From Eubacteriales bacterium (lineage in GTDB: Bacteria; Bacillota; Clostridia; Lachnospirales; Lachnospiraceae), in assembly GCA_030537195.1 (NCBI GenBank), contig JAUNOK010000003.1, forward strand, positions 78,932 to 142,931: DNA of 64,000 nt. Reading direction: 5' to 3'. A program made the position numbers and the translations under genes. Shown here one piece after another: positions 8,940 to 17,135 of this stretch (the stretch's first letter is position 1; each line of letters opens with the position of its first letter). The notes below the pieces were generated by a model. It ran no database searches. It was not told the DNA's origin and saw only the letters and a list, made by a program, of their open reading frames with translations.

Positions 8940-9845
8940 TTATTTATCTGAATCAAAGAATTTTTCTGCATCATCTGAAAGAATAGCTGTACCAACACCC
9001 TTGTTAGTAAATATTTCAAGAAGAAGGCAGTGTGGAATTCTTCCATCAAGGATATGCACTCTTGATACGCCATGCTCAATAGCATCAATGCAGTTATTAA
9101 GCTTAGGAAGCATACCTCCTCCGATTGTTCCGCTCTCTAAGAGTTCTCTTGCTTCTGATGTAGAAAGCTCTGATATAAGTGAATCCTTATCATCAAAATC
9201 CTTGTATACACCTTCAATATCTGTTAAAAATGCAAGCTTCTCAGCATTGACAGCTCTTGCAATAGCACATGCTGCATCATCTGCATTAATATTATATGCA
9301 TGGAAATTATCATCATATCCGATAGGACATATAACTGGTAAGAAATCATCTTTAAGTAATGAGTCAAGAAGTGTTGTATCAACATCTGTTACTTCTCCAA
9401 CATAACCTATATCTTCACCCTTAGAGTACTTCTTCTCAACCTTTAACATGCCACCATCTTTACCGCTGATACCGCATGCCTTAACTCCAAGCTGCTCAAT
9501 CATTGACACAAGACTCTTATTAACCTTGTTAAGAACCATCTCGGCAATCTCCATAGTTGGCTCGTCTGTAACTCTGAGACCATTCTTAAATTCAGGTGTC
9601 ATGCCTGACTTTTCAACCCATTTGCTGATTTCCTTACCGCCACCATGAACGATAATAGGCTTAAAACCAACGAGTTTAAGAAGAACTACATCCTGAATAA
9701 CTTTTCTTTTAAGTTCTTCGTCTACCATGGCACTTCCGCCGTACTTAACTACAATTATCTTTCTGTTAAACTTCTGAATATAAGGAAGTGCTTCAACAAG
9801 CACCTGTGCCTTCATAAGTTCCTCTGTCATATCTTTTGCGCTCAT
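8940..9845 (-). CDS. argB: acetylglutamate kinase
   Basis: ArgB phosphorylates N-acetylglutamate, the second step of arginine synthesis and often the feedback-regulated one. The 302-residue protein has the amino-acid-kinase glycine loop KYGGSAM at 34-40, the substrate loop [10 protein letters not shown] at 67-76, and the C-terminal ATP-binding run with [18 protein letters not shown]. The N-terminal helix before residue 28, present here, is the part that in hexameric arginine-sensitive forms links dimers, so feedback control is plausible. The ATG at 9845 is chosen because a GGAG stands seven bases upstream; the ATG at 9857 would place that site inside the gene. Confidence 0.96.
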   Translation of the reverse strand: MSAKDMTEELMKAQVLVEALPYIQKFNRKIIVVKYGGSAMVDEELKRKVIQDVVLLKLVGFKPIIVHGGGKEISKWVEKSGMTPEFKNGLRVTDEPTMEIAEMVLNKVNKSLVSMIEQLGVKACGISGKDGGMLKVEKKYSKGEDIGYVGEVTDVDTTLLDSLLKDDFLPVICPIGYDDNFHAYNINADDAACAIARAVNAEKLAFLTDIEGVYKDFDDKDSLISELSTSEARELLESGTIGGGMLPKLNNCIDAIEHGVSRVHILDGRIPHCLLLEIFTNKGVGTAILSDDAEKFFDSDK

Positions 9846-9904
9846 AATAATCTCCATTTCATATTTATTCAGATATCTATTTGCTTTATAAATGCTGTGT
9901 CCGA

Positions 9905-11131
9905 TTAGCTTCTGTAATCAGCATTTATCTTGACATAATCAAATGTAAGGTCACAGCCCCATGCTGTAGCGCTTGCATCACCCTGCTTAACATCTGCAAT
10001 AGCAATTACAGGATTCTGTGAAAGTATTTCTGTTGCTTTCTCCTCACTGTAATCTGTAGCTGTTCCGTCTTTAACAATCTGAAGCTCACCTGCTGAACTC
10101 TTAAAGAAGATATCAACCTTCTCAGGGTCAAAGTCAGCACCAGAATATCCCATTGCGCAGAGAATTCTTCCCCAGTTAGCGTCATGTCCGAATATTGCTG
10201 CCTTAGTAAGGCTTGATGTAACAATTGACTTGGCAAGTGTCTTGGCTTCTGCCTTAGTTGTGGCACCCTTTACCTGAACCTCGAAAAGACATGTACAGCC
10301 TTCGCCGTCTCCTGCAATCATCTTGGAAAGCTCTGTAAATACATAACTTAAACCTTCATAGAATGCATCATAATCAGTGCCCTCTTCTGTAATCTTCTTA
10401 TTACCAGCCATTCCGTTAGCGAGAACAAGGGCTGTATCGTTAGTTGATGTATCTCCATCAACTGATATCATGTTAAATGAATCATCAACAATTGCACTTG
10501 TCATCTTCTGAAGAAGTGCCTTGTCGATATCACAGTCTGTTGTTATGTAGCAGAGCATTGTTGCCATGTTAGGGTGAATCATTCCTGCACCCTTGCACAT
10601 ACCACCGATTGTTACCTTAGTACCTGCAACTTCTACTTCTACAGCAACCTGCTTGCTTCTTGTATCTGTAGTCATAATTGCCTCTGCTGCCTGTGTTCCC
10701 GCTTCTAATGAATCATCAAGCATTGGAGCCAGCTTTTCAATTCCTGCACAGATTCTGTCAACAGGAAGCTGCATTCCGATAACACCTGTTGAACCGATAA
10801 GTACTGCATTCTCCGGTACATTAAGCACTTTTGCAACTGCCTTTGCTTCTTCTGCACAGGCGTTATCTCCTTCAACACCTGTACATGCATTGGCAACACC
10901 ACTGTTTACAACTACAGCCTGTGCGAAGTCTTCATTATATACAATGTTTCTGTCCCATTTAACAGGAGCTGCAAATACTTTGTTAGTTGTAAATGTTCCT
11001 GCTGTAACACATGGCTTCTCGCTGTATACAAGTGCCATATCTTTCTTTCCGTTTTTATATTTAATCTGTGCTTCACATCCGGCAGCCTTGAATCCTTTAG
11101 CTGCTGTAACACCGCCTTTAATTATATTCAT
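9905..11131 (-). CDS. argJ: bifunctional ornithine acetyltransferase / N-acetylglutamate synthase
   Basis: ArgJ moves the acetyl group from N-acetylornithine to glutamate, recycling acetyl groups, and in the bifunctional form also makes N-acetylglutamate from acetyl-CoA. The 408-residue precursor carries the self-cleavage site [18 protein letters not shown]; the nucleophile is Thr191 after Ala190, giving alpha and beta chains. GSTGVIG at 113-119 and the C-terminal [18 protein letters not shown] region are also typical. It lies between argC and argB with short gaps and an AGGAGG before its ATG. Having argJ and no separate argA or argE in the run indicates the cyclic pathway. Confidence 0.96.
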   Translation of the reverse strand: MNIIKGGVTAAKGFKAAGCEAQIKYKNGKKDMALVYSEKPCVTAGTFTTNKVFAAPVKWDRNIVYNEDFAQAVVVNSGVANACTGVEGDNACAEEAKAVAKVLNVPENAVLIGSTGVIGMQLPVDRICAGIEKLAPMLDDSLEAGTQAAEAIMTTDTRSKQVAVEVEVAGTKVTIGGMCKGAGMIHPNMATMLCYITTDCDIDKALLQKMTSAIVDDSFNMISVDGDTSTNDTALVLANGMAGNKKITEEGTDYDAFYEGLSYVFTELSKMIAGDGEGCTCLFEVQVKGATTKAEAKTLAKSIVTSSLTKAAIFGHDANWGRILCAMGYSGADFDPEKVDIFFKSSAGELQIVKDGTATDYSEEKATEILSQNPVIAIADVKQGDASATAWGCDLTFDYVKINADYRS

Positions 11132-11154
11132 AATATCCTCCTATTGTACATTTA

Positions 11155-12201
11155 TTATGGGAACATTGGTGCAAGCTGTAATCCCTCGTTCTCTGGAAGT
11201 CCAAAGAGAAGGTTCATATTCTGTACTGCCTGTCCTGCTGCACCCTTAACAAGATTATCTAACGCACCCATCATAATAAGTCTGTTAGTTCTTGGTTCAA
11301 TCTTAAATCCTATATCAACAAAGTTGCTTCCCTCAACCCAGCGTGTTTCAGGGCATACATCCTTAGGAAGTACTCTTATGAAATATTCCTTATCATAGTA
11401 CTTGTCATATGCTGCCTTAACATCTTCGTATGCAACATCTTTAGCAAGGTTGGCATATGCTGTCACAAGAATTCCTCTGTTCATTGGAACCAAATGTGGT
11501 GTGAAGATCAGCTTTAAATCATCTCTTCCACACGCATAACCCAACTGTTCCTCTATCTCAGGTGTGTGTCTGTGAGTTCCGACACCGTAAGCCTTCATGC
11601 TTTCATTAACTTCACAGAAAAGGTTGGCAACCTTAGCACCACGACCTGCACCTGAAGTTCCGCTCTTGGCATCAATTATAATTGTATCAGGATTGATTAT
11701 TCCTTCCTTAACCATTGGATAAAGTGTAAGAATTGATGTTGTTGTATAACATCCCGGGTTAGCAATGATTCTTGTGTCTTTGCTTACCTTATTTCTGTTA
11801 ATCTCGCACAATCCATAAACAGCTTCATCTATATACTGTGGTGCTTTATGCTCAAGCTTATACCACTTTTCATATACATTAACATCCTTAAGTCTGAAAT
11901 CAGCACTCAGATCAATAATCTTAGTCTTTGAAAGAATTTCATCATTAACAAGTGATGCACATAAGCCCTGTGGTGTTGCTGTAAATATAACATCAACCTC
12001 GTTAGCAAGCTGTTCCATATTGTCGTCCATACATTTTGCATCTACAAGCTTAAACATGTTTCTATATACATCTGAATAATTCTGATCTATGTAACTTCTC
12101 GAACCGAGCCATACAATCTCTGCGTCCTTATGTCCTAATAATAATCTGACAAGCTCGTTACCTGCGTAACCTGTCGCACCGATAATACCTACTTTAATCA
12201 T
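11155..12201 (-). CDS. argC: N-acetyl-gamma-glutamyl-phosphate reductase
   Basis: ArgC reduces N-acetylglutamyl phosphate with NADPH to the semialdehyde. The 348-residue protein has the dinucleotide loop GATGYAG at 8-14, IIDLSADFRL near 95-104, the catalytic cysteine in NPGCYTT (Cys151), and TSGAGRGAK followed by a conserved HRHTPEIEEQL histidine segment. The open frame runs on to 12399, but the true start is the ATG at 12201, with GGAGGAG upstream and the universal N-terminus MIKVGIIGATGYAG. It is the first gene of the arginine run, behind a clear promoter in the divergent argC/argG gap. Confidence 0.96.
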   Translation of the reverse strand: MIKVGIIGATGYAGNELVRLLLGHKDAEIVWLGSRSYIDQNYSDVYRNMFKLVDAKCMDDNMEQLANEVDVIFTATPQGLCASLVNDEILSKTKIIDLSADFRLKDVNVYEKWYKLEHKAPQYIDEAVYGLCEINRNKVSKDTRIIANPGCYTTTSILTLYPMVKEGIINPDTIIIDAKSGTSGAGRGAKVANLFCEVNESMKAYGVGTHRHTPEIEEQLGYACGRDDLKLIFTPHLVPMNRGILVTAYANLAKDVAYEDVKAAYDKYYDKEYFIRVLPKDVCPETRWVEGSNFVDIGFKIEPRTNRLIMMGALDNLVKGAAGQAVQNMNLLFGLPENEGLQLAPMFP

Positions 12202-12487
12202 AACTCCTCCTTGTGGCTCTCTCTTTTGCGAAGCATAATGCATATATTCATTATTTATGCATAAAATAACGCAAAATGTAAATTGATAACCTACATTATA
12301 GCAACTTTTTTTCTTATGTAAAGGATAATTTAAAGAATTTTTATATTTATACATTTTTATTGCATATTGATGTATAATATGCATAATTTGTTGTTGCATT
12401 TTTAAATGAAGTAGTTTATTATAGTTGGCAGGTGCATAGCATATGTGTTTTACTATGTAAACTTAATAATATACGGAGGAATATATA
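12202..12487. promoter_or_regulatory. divergent argC/argG control region with candidate ArgR sites
   Basis: On the minus strand TTTACA (12322-12317), 16 bases, then TATAAT (12300-12295) form a good argC promoter. Toward argG a TATAAT stands at 12373-12378. Repeated TGCAT/ATGAAT half-sites fill both flanks: 12237-12262 contains ATGCAT...TGAAT...ATGCAT, and TGCATATT (12361-12368) is an exact inverted copy of AATATGCA (12376-12383) around a 7-base spacer. They resemble ArgR ARG boxes (TGAAT-N4-ATTCA) without matching fully. Arginine repression of both units is inferred. Confidence 0.5.
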
Positions 12488-13714
12488 ATGAAAGAAAAAG
12501 TTATTCTTGCTTATTCTGGCGGACTTGACACAACTGCCATCATCCCTTGGTTAAAGGAAACATACAACTATGATGTTGTCTGCGTATGTGCAGACTGTGG
12601 TCAGGAAGAGGAGTTGGACGGACTTGAGCAGAGAGCTCTCTCATGTGGTGCTGCTAAGTTATATATAGAAGATATCACTGATGAGTTCTGCGACAACTAC
12701 ATCGTTCCATGTGTTCAGGCACACGCTGTTTATGAAAATAAATATTTACTTGGTACTTCAATGGCAAGACCTCTTATCGCTAAGAGACTTGTTGAGATTG
12801 CCCGTAAGGAAGGTGCTGTTGCTATCTGCCACGGTGCTACTGGTAAGGGTAATGACCAGATCAGATTCGAGCTTACAATCAAGGCTTTAGCTCCAGATAT
12901 CAAGATTATCGCTCCTTGGAGAGATTCTAACTGGAAGCTTCAGTCTCGTGAAGATGAGATTGAATACTGCAGACAGCATGGCATTCATCTTCCATTCAGC
13001 ACAGACTGCAGCTACAGCCGTGACCGTAACATCTGGCATATCAGCCATGAAGGTCTTGAGCTTGAAGACCCAGCTAATGAGCCTAACTACAAGCATTTAT
13101 TAGTTCTTGGATGCACTCCTGAGGAAGCTCCAGATGAACCTGAATATGTTACTATGACATTTGAAAAAGGTGTTCCAAAGTCAGTTAACGGCAAGGCTAT
13201 GAAGGTTTCTGATATCATCAGAGAGCTTAACAGACTTGGTGCCAAGCATGGTATCGGTATCATTGATATCGTTGAGAACCGTGTTGTTGGTATGAAGTCT
13301 CGTGGTGTATATGAGACTCCTGGTGGAACAATTCTTTACGAAGCTCATCAGCAGCTTGAGGAATTAGTTCTCGACAGAGATACAACTGCATTCAAGATGG
13401 ATGTTGGAAACAAGTTTGCACAGGTTGTTTACGAAGGAAAGTGGGAGACACCTCTTCGTGAAGCACTTCAGGCATTCGTTGAGAAGACTCAGGAATATGT
13501 AACAGGTGAAGTTAAGTTCAGACTTTATAAGGGTAATATCATCAAGGCTGGAACAACTTCTCCATATTCACTCTACAATGAGTCAATTGCATCATTCAAG
13601 ACAGGTGATATGTATGATCATCACGATGCTGACGGATTCATCAACCTCTTCGGTCTTTCACTTAAGGTAAGAGCTATGAAGAAGCTTGAGAACGAGAAGA
13701 AGAACAATAAGTAA
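12488..13714 (+). CDS. argG: argininosuccinate synthase
   Basis: ArgG joins citrulline and aspartate with ATP to form argininosuccinate. The 408-residue protein has the PP-loop AYSGGLDTT at 8-16, [24 protein letters not shown], and the [14 protein letters not shown] segment typical of the family. Length matches. GGAGG lies eight bases before the ATG and a strong terminator follows the stop. It is transcribed away from argC from a shared control region. The partner genes argF and argH are not in this window. Confidence 0.97.
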   Translation: MKEKVILAYSGGLDTTAIIPWLKETYNYDVVCVCADCGQEEELDGLEQRALSCGAAKLYIEDITDEFCDNYIVPCVQAHAVYENKYLLGTSMARPLIAKRLVEIARKEGAVAICHGATGKGNDQIRFELTIKALAPDIKIIAPWRDSNWKLQSREDEIEYCRQHGIHLPFSTDCSYSRDRNIWHISHEGLELEDPANEPNYKHLLVLGCTPEEAPDEPEYVTMTFEKGVPKSVNGKAMKVSDIIRELNRLGAKHGIGIIDIVENRVVGMKSRGVYETPGGTILYEAHQQLEELVLDRDTTAFKMDVGNKFAQVVYEGKWETPLREALQAFVEKTQEYVTGEVKFRLYKGNIIKAGTTSPYSLYNESIASFKTGDMYDHHDADGFINLFGLSLKVRAMKKLENEKKNNK

Positions 13715-13734
13715 TTAAAGAATATAACAAAAAG

Positions 13735-13769
13735 CATCCCCGGCATGGTTATTAATCATGCCGGGGATG
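13735..13769 (+). terminator. strong intrinsic terminator after argG
   Basis: CATCCCCGGCATG (13735-13747) and CATGCCGGGGATG (13757-13769) make a perfect 13-bp GC-rich stem with a 9-base loop, followed by a T-rich stretch. It starts 20 bases after the argG stop. Confidence 0.92.
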
Positions 13770-13805
13770 TTGCTTATTTATTCTTAATTATATTCTCTTC
13801 TTTTT

Positions 13806-13855
13806 GACTTCAACTTGTCTTTCCACTGCTCTAACGTCCAATTCCGCGTGATGGC
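13806..13855. repeat. degenerate repeat copy 1 (GACTTC...ACGTCCAATTCCGC)
   Basis: About 45 bases here resemble 14859-14905: both begin GACTTC, share CTTT/CTCTTCAC-like middle sequence, and end in AACGTCCAAT followed by CCGC. The spacing of the matching blocks is kept within one base. No gene covers either copy. It looks like two decayed copies of a dispersed repeat. Confidence 0.4.
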
Positions 13856-13887
13856 AAGCGACTGGATTATTTTCCAATTTAAGACAC

Positions 13888-14247
13888 TTACATAAGCCAA
13901 TACAATGCTAATACTATCAAGTAGAAAATAACAAATACAAAAAACACAATACTCAGAACCAGATAAATAGTCGGTTCATTTCCCATCACTGCATTCTTGG
14001 GATTTATTTTACTAACATATATCGTATAAACCTCCCCTCTTGTATGAAGCGGTGAAAATATATTCATACTTACCCAGCCAACATAATTATACCCTTTATC
14101 GTCACGGATAAGGAACTCAGAAAAGTAATGATTGCTATTACCATATGCGATACCTTCAGTTTTATAGAATTGAGTTTTTATGTATAAATATCTAGCCAAA
14201 AATATCATATCCAGCATAATATAAATAATTATATATTCTCCATGCAT
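13888..14247 (-). CDS. small membrane protein, DUF3592-like
   Basis: The 119-residue product has an N-terminal membrane helix (about 5-20), a soluble beta-rich middle (IRDDKGYNYVGWVSMNIFSP, then RGEVYTIYVSKINPKNAV), and a C-terminal helix (about 93-117). The middle, with a value-plus-YDP-like turn before the second helix, resembles DUF3592 proteins, but I am only moderately sure. AAGGGGG stands eight bases before the ATG, which argues that the gene is real although it stands alone in an otherwise non-coding stretch. Function unknown. Confidence 0.6.
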   Translation of the reverse strand: MHGEYIIIYIMLDMIFLARYLYIKTQFYKTEGIAYGNSNHYFSEFLIRDDKGYNYVGWVSMNIFSPLHTRGEVYTIYVSKINPKNAVMGNEPTIYLVLSIVFFVFVIFYLIVLALYWLM

Positions 14248-14969
14248 TATTGCATCCCCCTTAATGAATCACATCTAATATAAATAATTGTTCTCATTTC
14301 CTACACCACATATTTCATGTTATTCGACAGAGTTAAATGCGATGTGTTCACATGCTTTGTCATGTTTACTCTTTTAGTATATATTAAATTTCACCATTTG
14401 TAAAATACCTGTTCGTTGCATGGAGTTCAATTTCTTGAAATTCAAAACATGAATTATATGAATTAACATTAATCCATTGTAACTTCCTATCAATTCATAA
14501 AAAATCCTCCGCTTATATGCTAATTTCATAGCTTTTCCTATTCAATCTTATATAGAAGACCGTTTTTGACCGAATATTCCTATAACACTACTGATTATTC
14601 TGACTTTATAGGTTAATTTATTAACTATCATTATAGTCTCATGTATTTTCGACCTATAAGACTTTCAAATATTCGACTACCTATAGGTATCATGTTGTCC
14701 AGATTAATTATATATCATGATAATCTAGCTGATTGGTCTTTTTCTCTGCTTTCTCATACGCTAATGTCCAATAACTCATTGACTACAAGGCGGATTGGAC
14801 ACTACAAGCAGCTTATTCAGCAAAAAGTCCAATCTTTCCAGATTTTGCACTCAATTTGGACTTCCACATGCCTCTTCACCACTCCAACGTCCAATCCGCC
14901 ACCACAGCTCCACCGCATATTACACTCCACCTGCCAATCCACCGCGCAAAAGTCTTCCGTGAGAATGAA
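14248..14969. other. non-coding stretch with repeat fragments
   Basis: No convincing gene is visible. Composition drifts from very AT-rich (14248-14700) to mixed. Visible repeats are a 12-bp inverted pair GGCGGATTGGAC (14789-14800) and GTCCAATCCGCC (14889-14900), an inner pair AAGTCCAA (14825-14832) and TTGGACTT (14856-14863), and the GACTTC...GTCCAAT repeat at 14859-14905. The stretch is probably the remains of inserted elements. A 148-codon plus-strand frame that starts at 14641 is dismissed because it runs through these repeats and has no ribosome site. Confidence 0.5.
14859..14905. repeat. degenerate repeat copy 2 (GACTTC...ACGTCCAATCCGCC)
   Basis: Direct-repeat partner of 13806-13855, about one kilobase away in the same orientation. 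It also carries one arm (14889-14900) of the 12-bp inverted pair with 14789-14800. Confidence 0.4.
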
Positions 14970-15132
14970 GTCAGGCGGCTGTGCAGCTCGTTTTCAAACC
15001 GTTGCGAAGACGCCGGCACTTAGTAAGCTGGGATTCGTTGGCTTAAAGCCAACGAATCCCAGCGAACTTAGTACCGCTGCGTCGTAGAACGAGCGCAAGC
15101 GTGTTTGAAAACGAGCTGCATAGCCGCCTGAC
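14970..15132. repeat. 163-bp nested palindromic element (MITE/REP-like)
   Basis: Outer arms at 14970-14999 and 15103-15132 are inverted copies, 29 of 30 bases matching. In the centre, 15027-15044 and 15046-15063 form a perfect 18-bp stem with a single-base loop. That stem is flanked by a direct repeat, ACTTAGTA (15018-15025 and 15066-15073). The element is GC-richer than its surroundings, has no transposase, and ends 19 bases after the AI-2E transporter stop. Both strands give a short in-frame string ending in FVG(L/F)KPTNPS purely because of the symmetry. Mobility is inferred from structure alone. Confidence 0.75.
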
Positions 15133-15150
15133 TGCCATTCCCGGAAGGCA

Positions 15151-16323
15151 TCACCCCTCAAACTTTCCCTTATCAATTTCCTTCTCTTCCACTTTCCTGT
15201 TGACATATGTCCGAAGCAGCGCATAGCACACAGAGCTTATTGGAATAAATGTAAGCATCCCCATTATTCCAAACAGATTGCCACCGATTGTTACAGCAAC
15301 AAGCACCCAGATTCCCGGAAGTCCGACAGAGTTTCCGACAACATGAGGATATATAAGATTTCCCTCAATCTGCTGTAATATAAGAAATACTCCCACAAAT
15401 ATAAGTGCCTTTAAAGGGCTTGTCATCATAATAAGAATCACACCGACTATACAGCCAATAAATGCTCCTACTATCGGAATAAGCGCAGTAACCGCAATAA
15501 TAATTCCTATAAGAAGTGCATAAGGCATTCTTAAAATAGTGAGTGTAATAACAAACATCGTTCCAAGAATACATGCTTCAAGGCACTGTCCTGACAGGAA
15601 ATTAGAAAATGTAGTGTTGGTAAGTCTTAACACTTCAACAATCTTGTCTGCCTTGTGCTCTGGCATGCACACATACATAAGTTTCTTGCATTGTGTTGTA
15701 AGTTTCTCTTTCTGAAAAAGCACATATACAGAAAACACAAATCCTATAAAGAAATTAGTAACCCCTGAAAAGAATCCGCTTATTGCGCCAATTCCTCCAT
15801 TGATAATTCCTTTAGTGCCTATTGAAAGGAAATTCATAACATTTGAAATAACAGAATCCCAGTTGATTGATATGCTGTTTAACTTTTCCTCATACTCAGG
15901 ATATGCAGACAGCTTGACCTGCAGCCAGTTGATAAGATTATTAACAGCTGTTGGCACCTGCCCTATAAGATCAGCTATTGTGTTCACCAGTTCAGGTACA
16001 ACAACCAGAAGTACTCCTGCAATAACGGCAAGAATAGCTATCAATGTAAGCATATAAGCAAGCACTCTGATAAGCCTTGGATGCTTCTTTTTACAGTGCT
16101 TGTCAAACAGCCTGTTAAGTCCTTTTTCAATTGCTTTCATAGGTACATTGAATACAAATGCGATGACTCCGCCAATTATGAATGGCATAATGAGTCCTGC
16201 CAGATAAGAAATAGAATTAAGAATTCCAGTCACATTGTTAAGGGCAAGATATATTACAATAAGTACTGCACCTATCGTAATGCCCTTAACAACCTGACTG
16301 TCTTTAAAATGTCCTCTGTTCAT
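15151..16323 (-). CDS. AI-2E family transporter
   Basis: The 390-residue membrane protein fits the AI-2E/PerM family. It has helix pairs at the N-terminus, a long amphipathic stretch at about 95-165, then the central FSVYVLFQKEKL segment and the C-terminal run YALLIGIIIAVTALIPIVGA, GCIVGVILIMM and IEGNLIYPHVVGNSVGLPGIWVL, which is the best conserved family block. Members export diverse small substrates, and the AI-2 label is historical. The start has GGGAGGGG six bases upstream. It appears monocistronic; the palindromic element follows its stop. Confidence 0.92.
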   Translation of the reverse strand: MNRGHFKDSQVVKGITIGAVLIVIYLALNNVTGILNSISYLAGLIMPFIIGGVIAFVFNVPMKAIEKGLNRLFDKHCKKKHPRLIRVLAYMLTLIAILAVIAGVLLVVVPELVNTIADLIGQVPTAVNNLINWLQVKLSAYPEYEEKLNSISINWDSVISNVMNFLSIGTKGIINGGIGAISGFFSGVTNFFIGFVFSVYVLFQKEKLTTQCKKLMYVCMPEHKADKIVEVLRLTNTTFSNFLSGQCLEACILGTMFVITLTILRMPYALLIGIIIAVTALIPIVGAFIGCIVGVILIMMTSPLKALIFVGVFLILQQIEGNLIYPHVVGNSVGLPGIWVLVAVTIGGNLFGIMGMLTFIPISSVCYALLRTYVNRKVEEKEIDKGKFEG

Positions 16324-16360
16324 GCAACCCCTCCCTGATCAGTTACGATATATAATATAA

Positions 16361-16386
16361 CAATATCCATTGTCTTATGGATATTG
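16361..16386 (-). terminator. hairpin after the 222-residue gene
   Basis: CAATATCCAT (16361-16370) pairs perfectly with ATGGATATTG (16377-16386) over a 6-base loop; minus-strand sequence after it is T/A rich. It ends the 17136-18521 / 16464-17132 run before the AI-2E gene. Confidence 0.6.
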
Positions 16387-16463
16387 CTAATAAGATATCT
16401 CTAATATACTATACAAAAATCCAGGGTTCAAACAGATTATATAAATTTAAGAATTGTAAACTG

Positions 16464-17132
16464 CTAGTTATACTGTGCATCAACCATGCTCATCATCATC
16501 CGCATATTGAATGCTCCCATGAATTTTACTGATGGAAGATATACAAAATACTTCTTTGGGATTACACAGTCGTCCTCATATTCATCATCATACACTTCAA
16601 GTCTCATAACTTCATTAACAAGCTGTCCCTTACCTGGTTCAACATTGAATGAGCCTTCAATAAATGGTGCATAACAGTCTCTATCACCACTCTGGTCAGG
16701 GTCATATGCAATAAATGTATGAATCATACTCTCATACTTAGTAATAAACAATCCATTATCTGCACCGCTTTCCTTAAGTGCATTTCTATAATTGTCCATC
16801 TCTTCTTCATACACTGCTGACTGCTTATTAATAATCTCTTCTAACTCACCCGCAGTCATAGGAATATTTTCTGCAAAGAAAAATGCGAGTGGCTGGATGC
16901 TTCCATATAATAAAAAGCAGCTCATGTCCGAATTAAGAGTCTGTGATACCTCAAGCTTATCAGTGTCACCCATATACATAAGAACTGCAAAATTGCCCTT
17001 CGCAGTAAACTCCTTAAGCATATTAATAGCCGCCTTTAATTCTGTTCTCGAAAAATGTCTCATAATATCTAATTCCTTTTCATTTAAACTATCGTAGATT
17101 ATATCACCTATGCCTGATATTTTCACTTCCAA
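16464..17132 (-). CDS. conserved hypothetical protein
   Basis: I do not recognise this 222-residue protein. It is acidic, has no signal peptide or membrane helix, and contains a short coiled segment (EELEEIINKQSAVYEEEMDNYRNAL-like region near 97-118). It ends in a Met-rich tail. The first codon at 17132 would be TTG; a GTG two codons later or an ATG at 17063 with AAAAGGAA in front are alternatives, so the start is uncertain. It begins 3 bases after the stop of the surface-protein gene and is surely cotranscribed with it. Confidence 0.6.
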   Translation of the reverse strand: MEVKISGIGDIIYDSLNEKELDIMRHFSRTELKAAINMLKEFTAKGNFAVLMYMGDTDKLEVSQTLNSDMSCFLLYGSIQPLAFFFAENIPMTAGELEEIINKQSAVYEEEMDNYRNALKESGADNGLFITKYESMIHTFIAYDPDQSGDRDCYAPFIEGSFNVEPGKGQLVNEVMRLEVYDDEYEDDCVIPKKYFVYLPSVKFMGAFNMRMMMSMVDAQYN

Positions 17133-17135
17133 ATT

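Noticed and set aside
12202..12399. N-terminal extension of ArgC
   Set aside because: The extra 66 codons cover the promoter and candidate operators; the conserved N-terminus and GGAGGAG fix the start at 12201.
14641..15087. 148-codon plus-strand frame
   Set aside because: It runs through inverted repeats and the palindromic element, has no ribosome site and shows low-complexity His/Ser/Pro composition.
14994..15224. 76-codon minus-strand frame with FVGFKPTNPS
   Set aside because: It reads the palindrome; the same string appears on the other strand because of symmetry, and the frame overlaps the end of the AI-2E gene.
16420..16445. GGTTCAAAC-like string as part of a tRNA
   Set aside because: No acceptor, D or anticodon stems could be paired around it.
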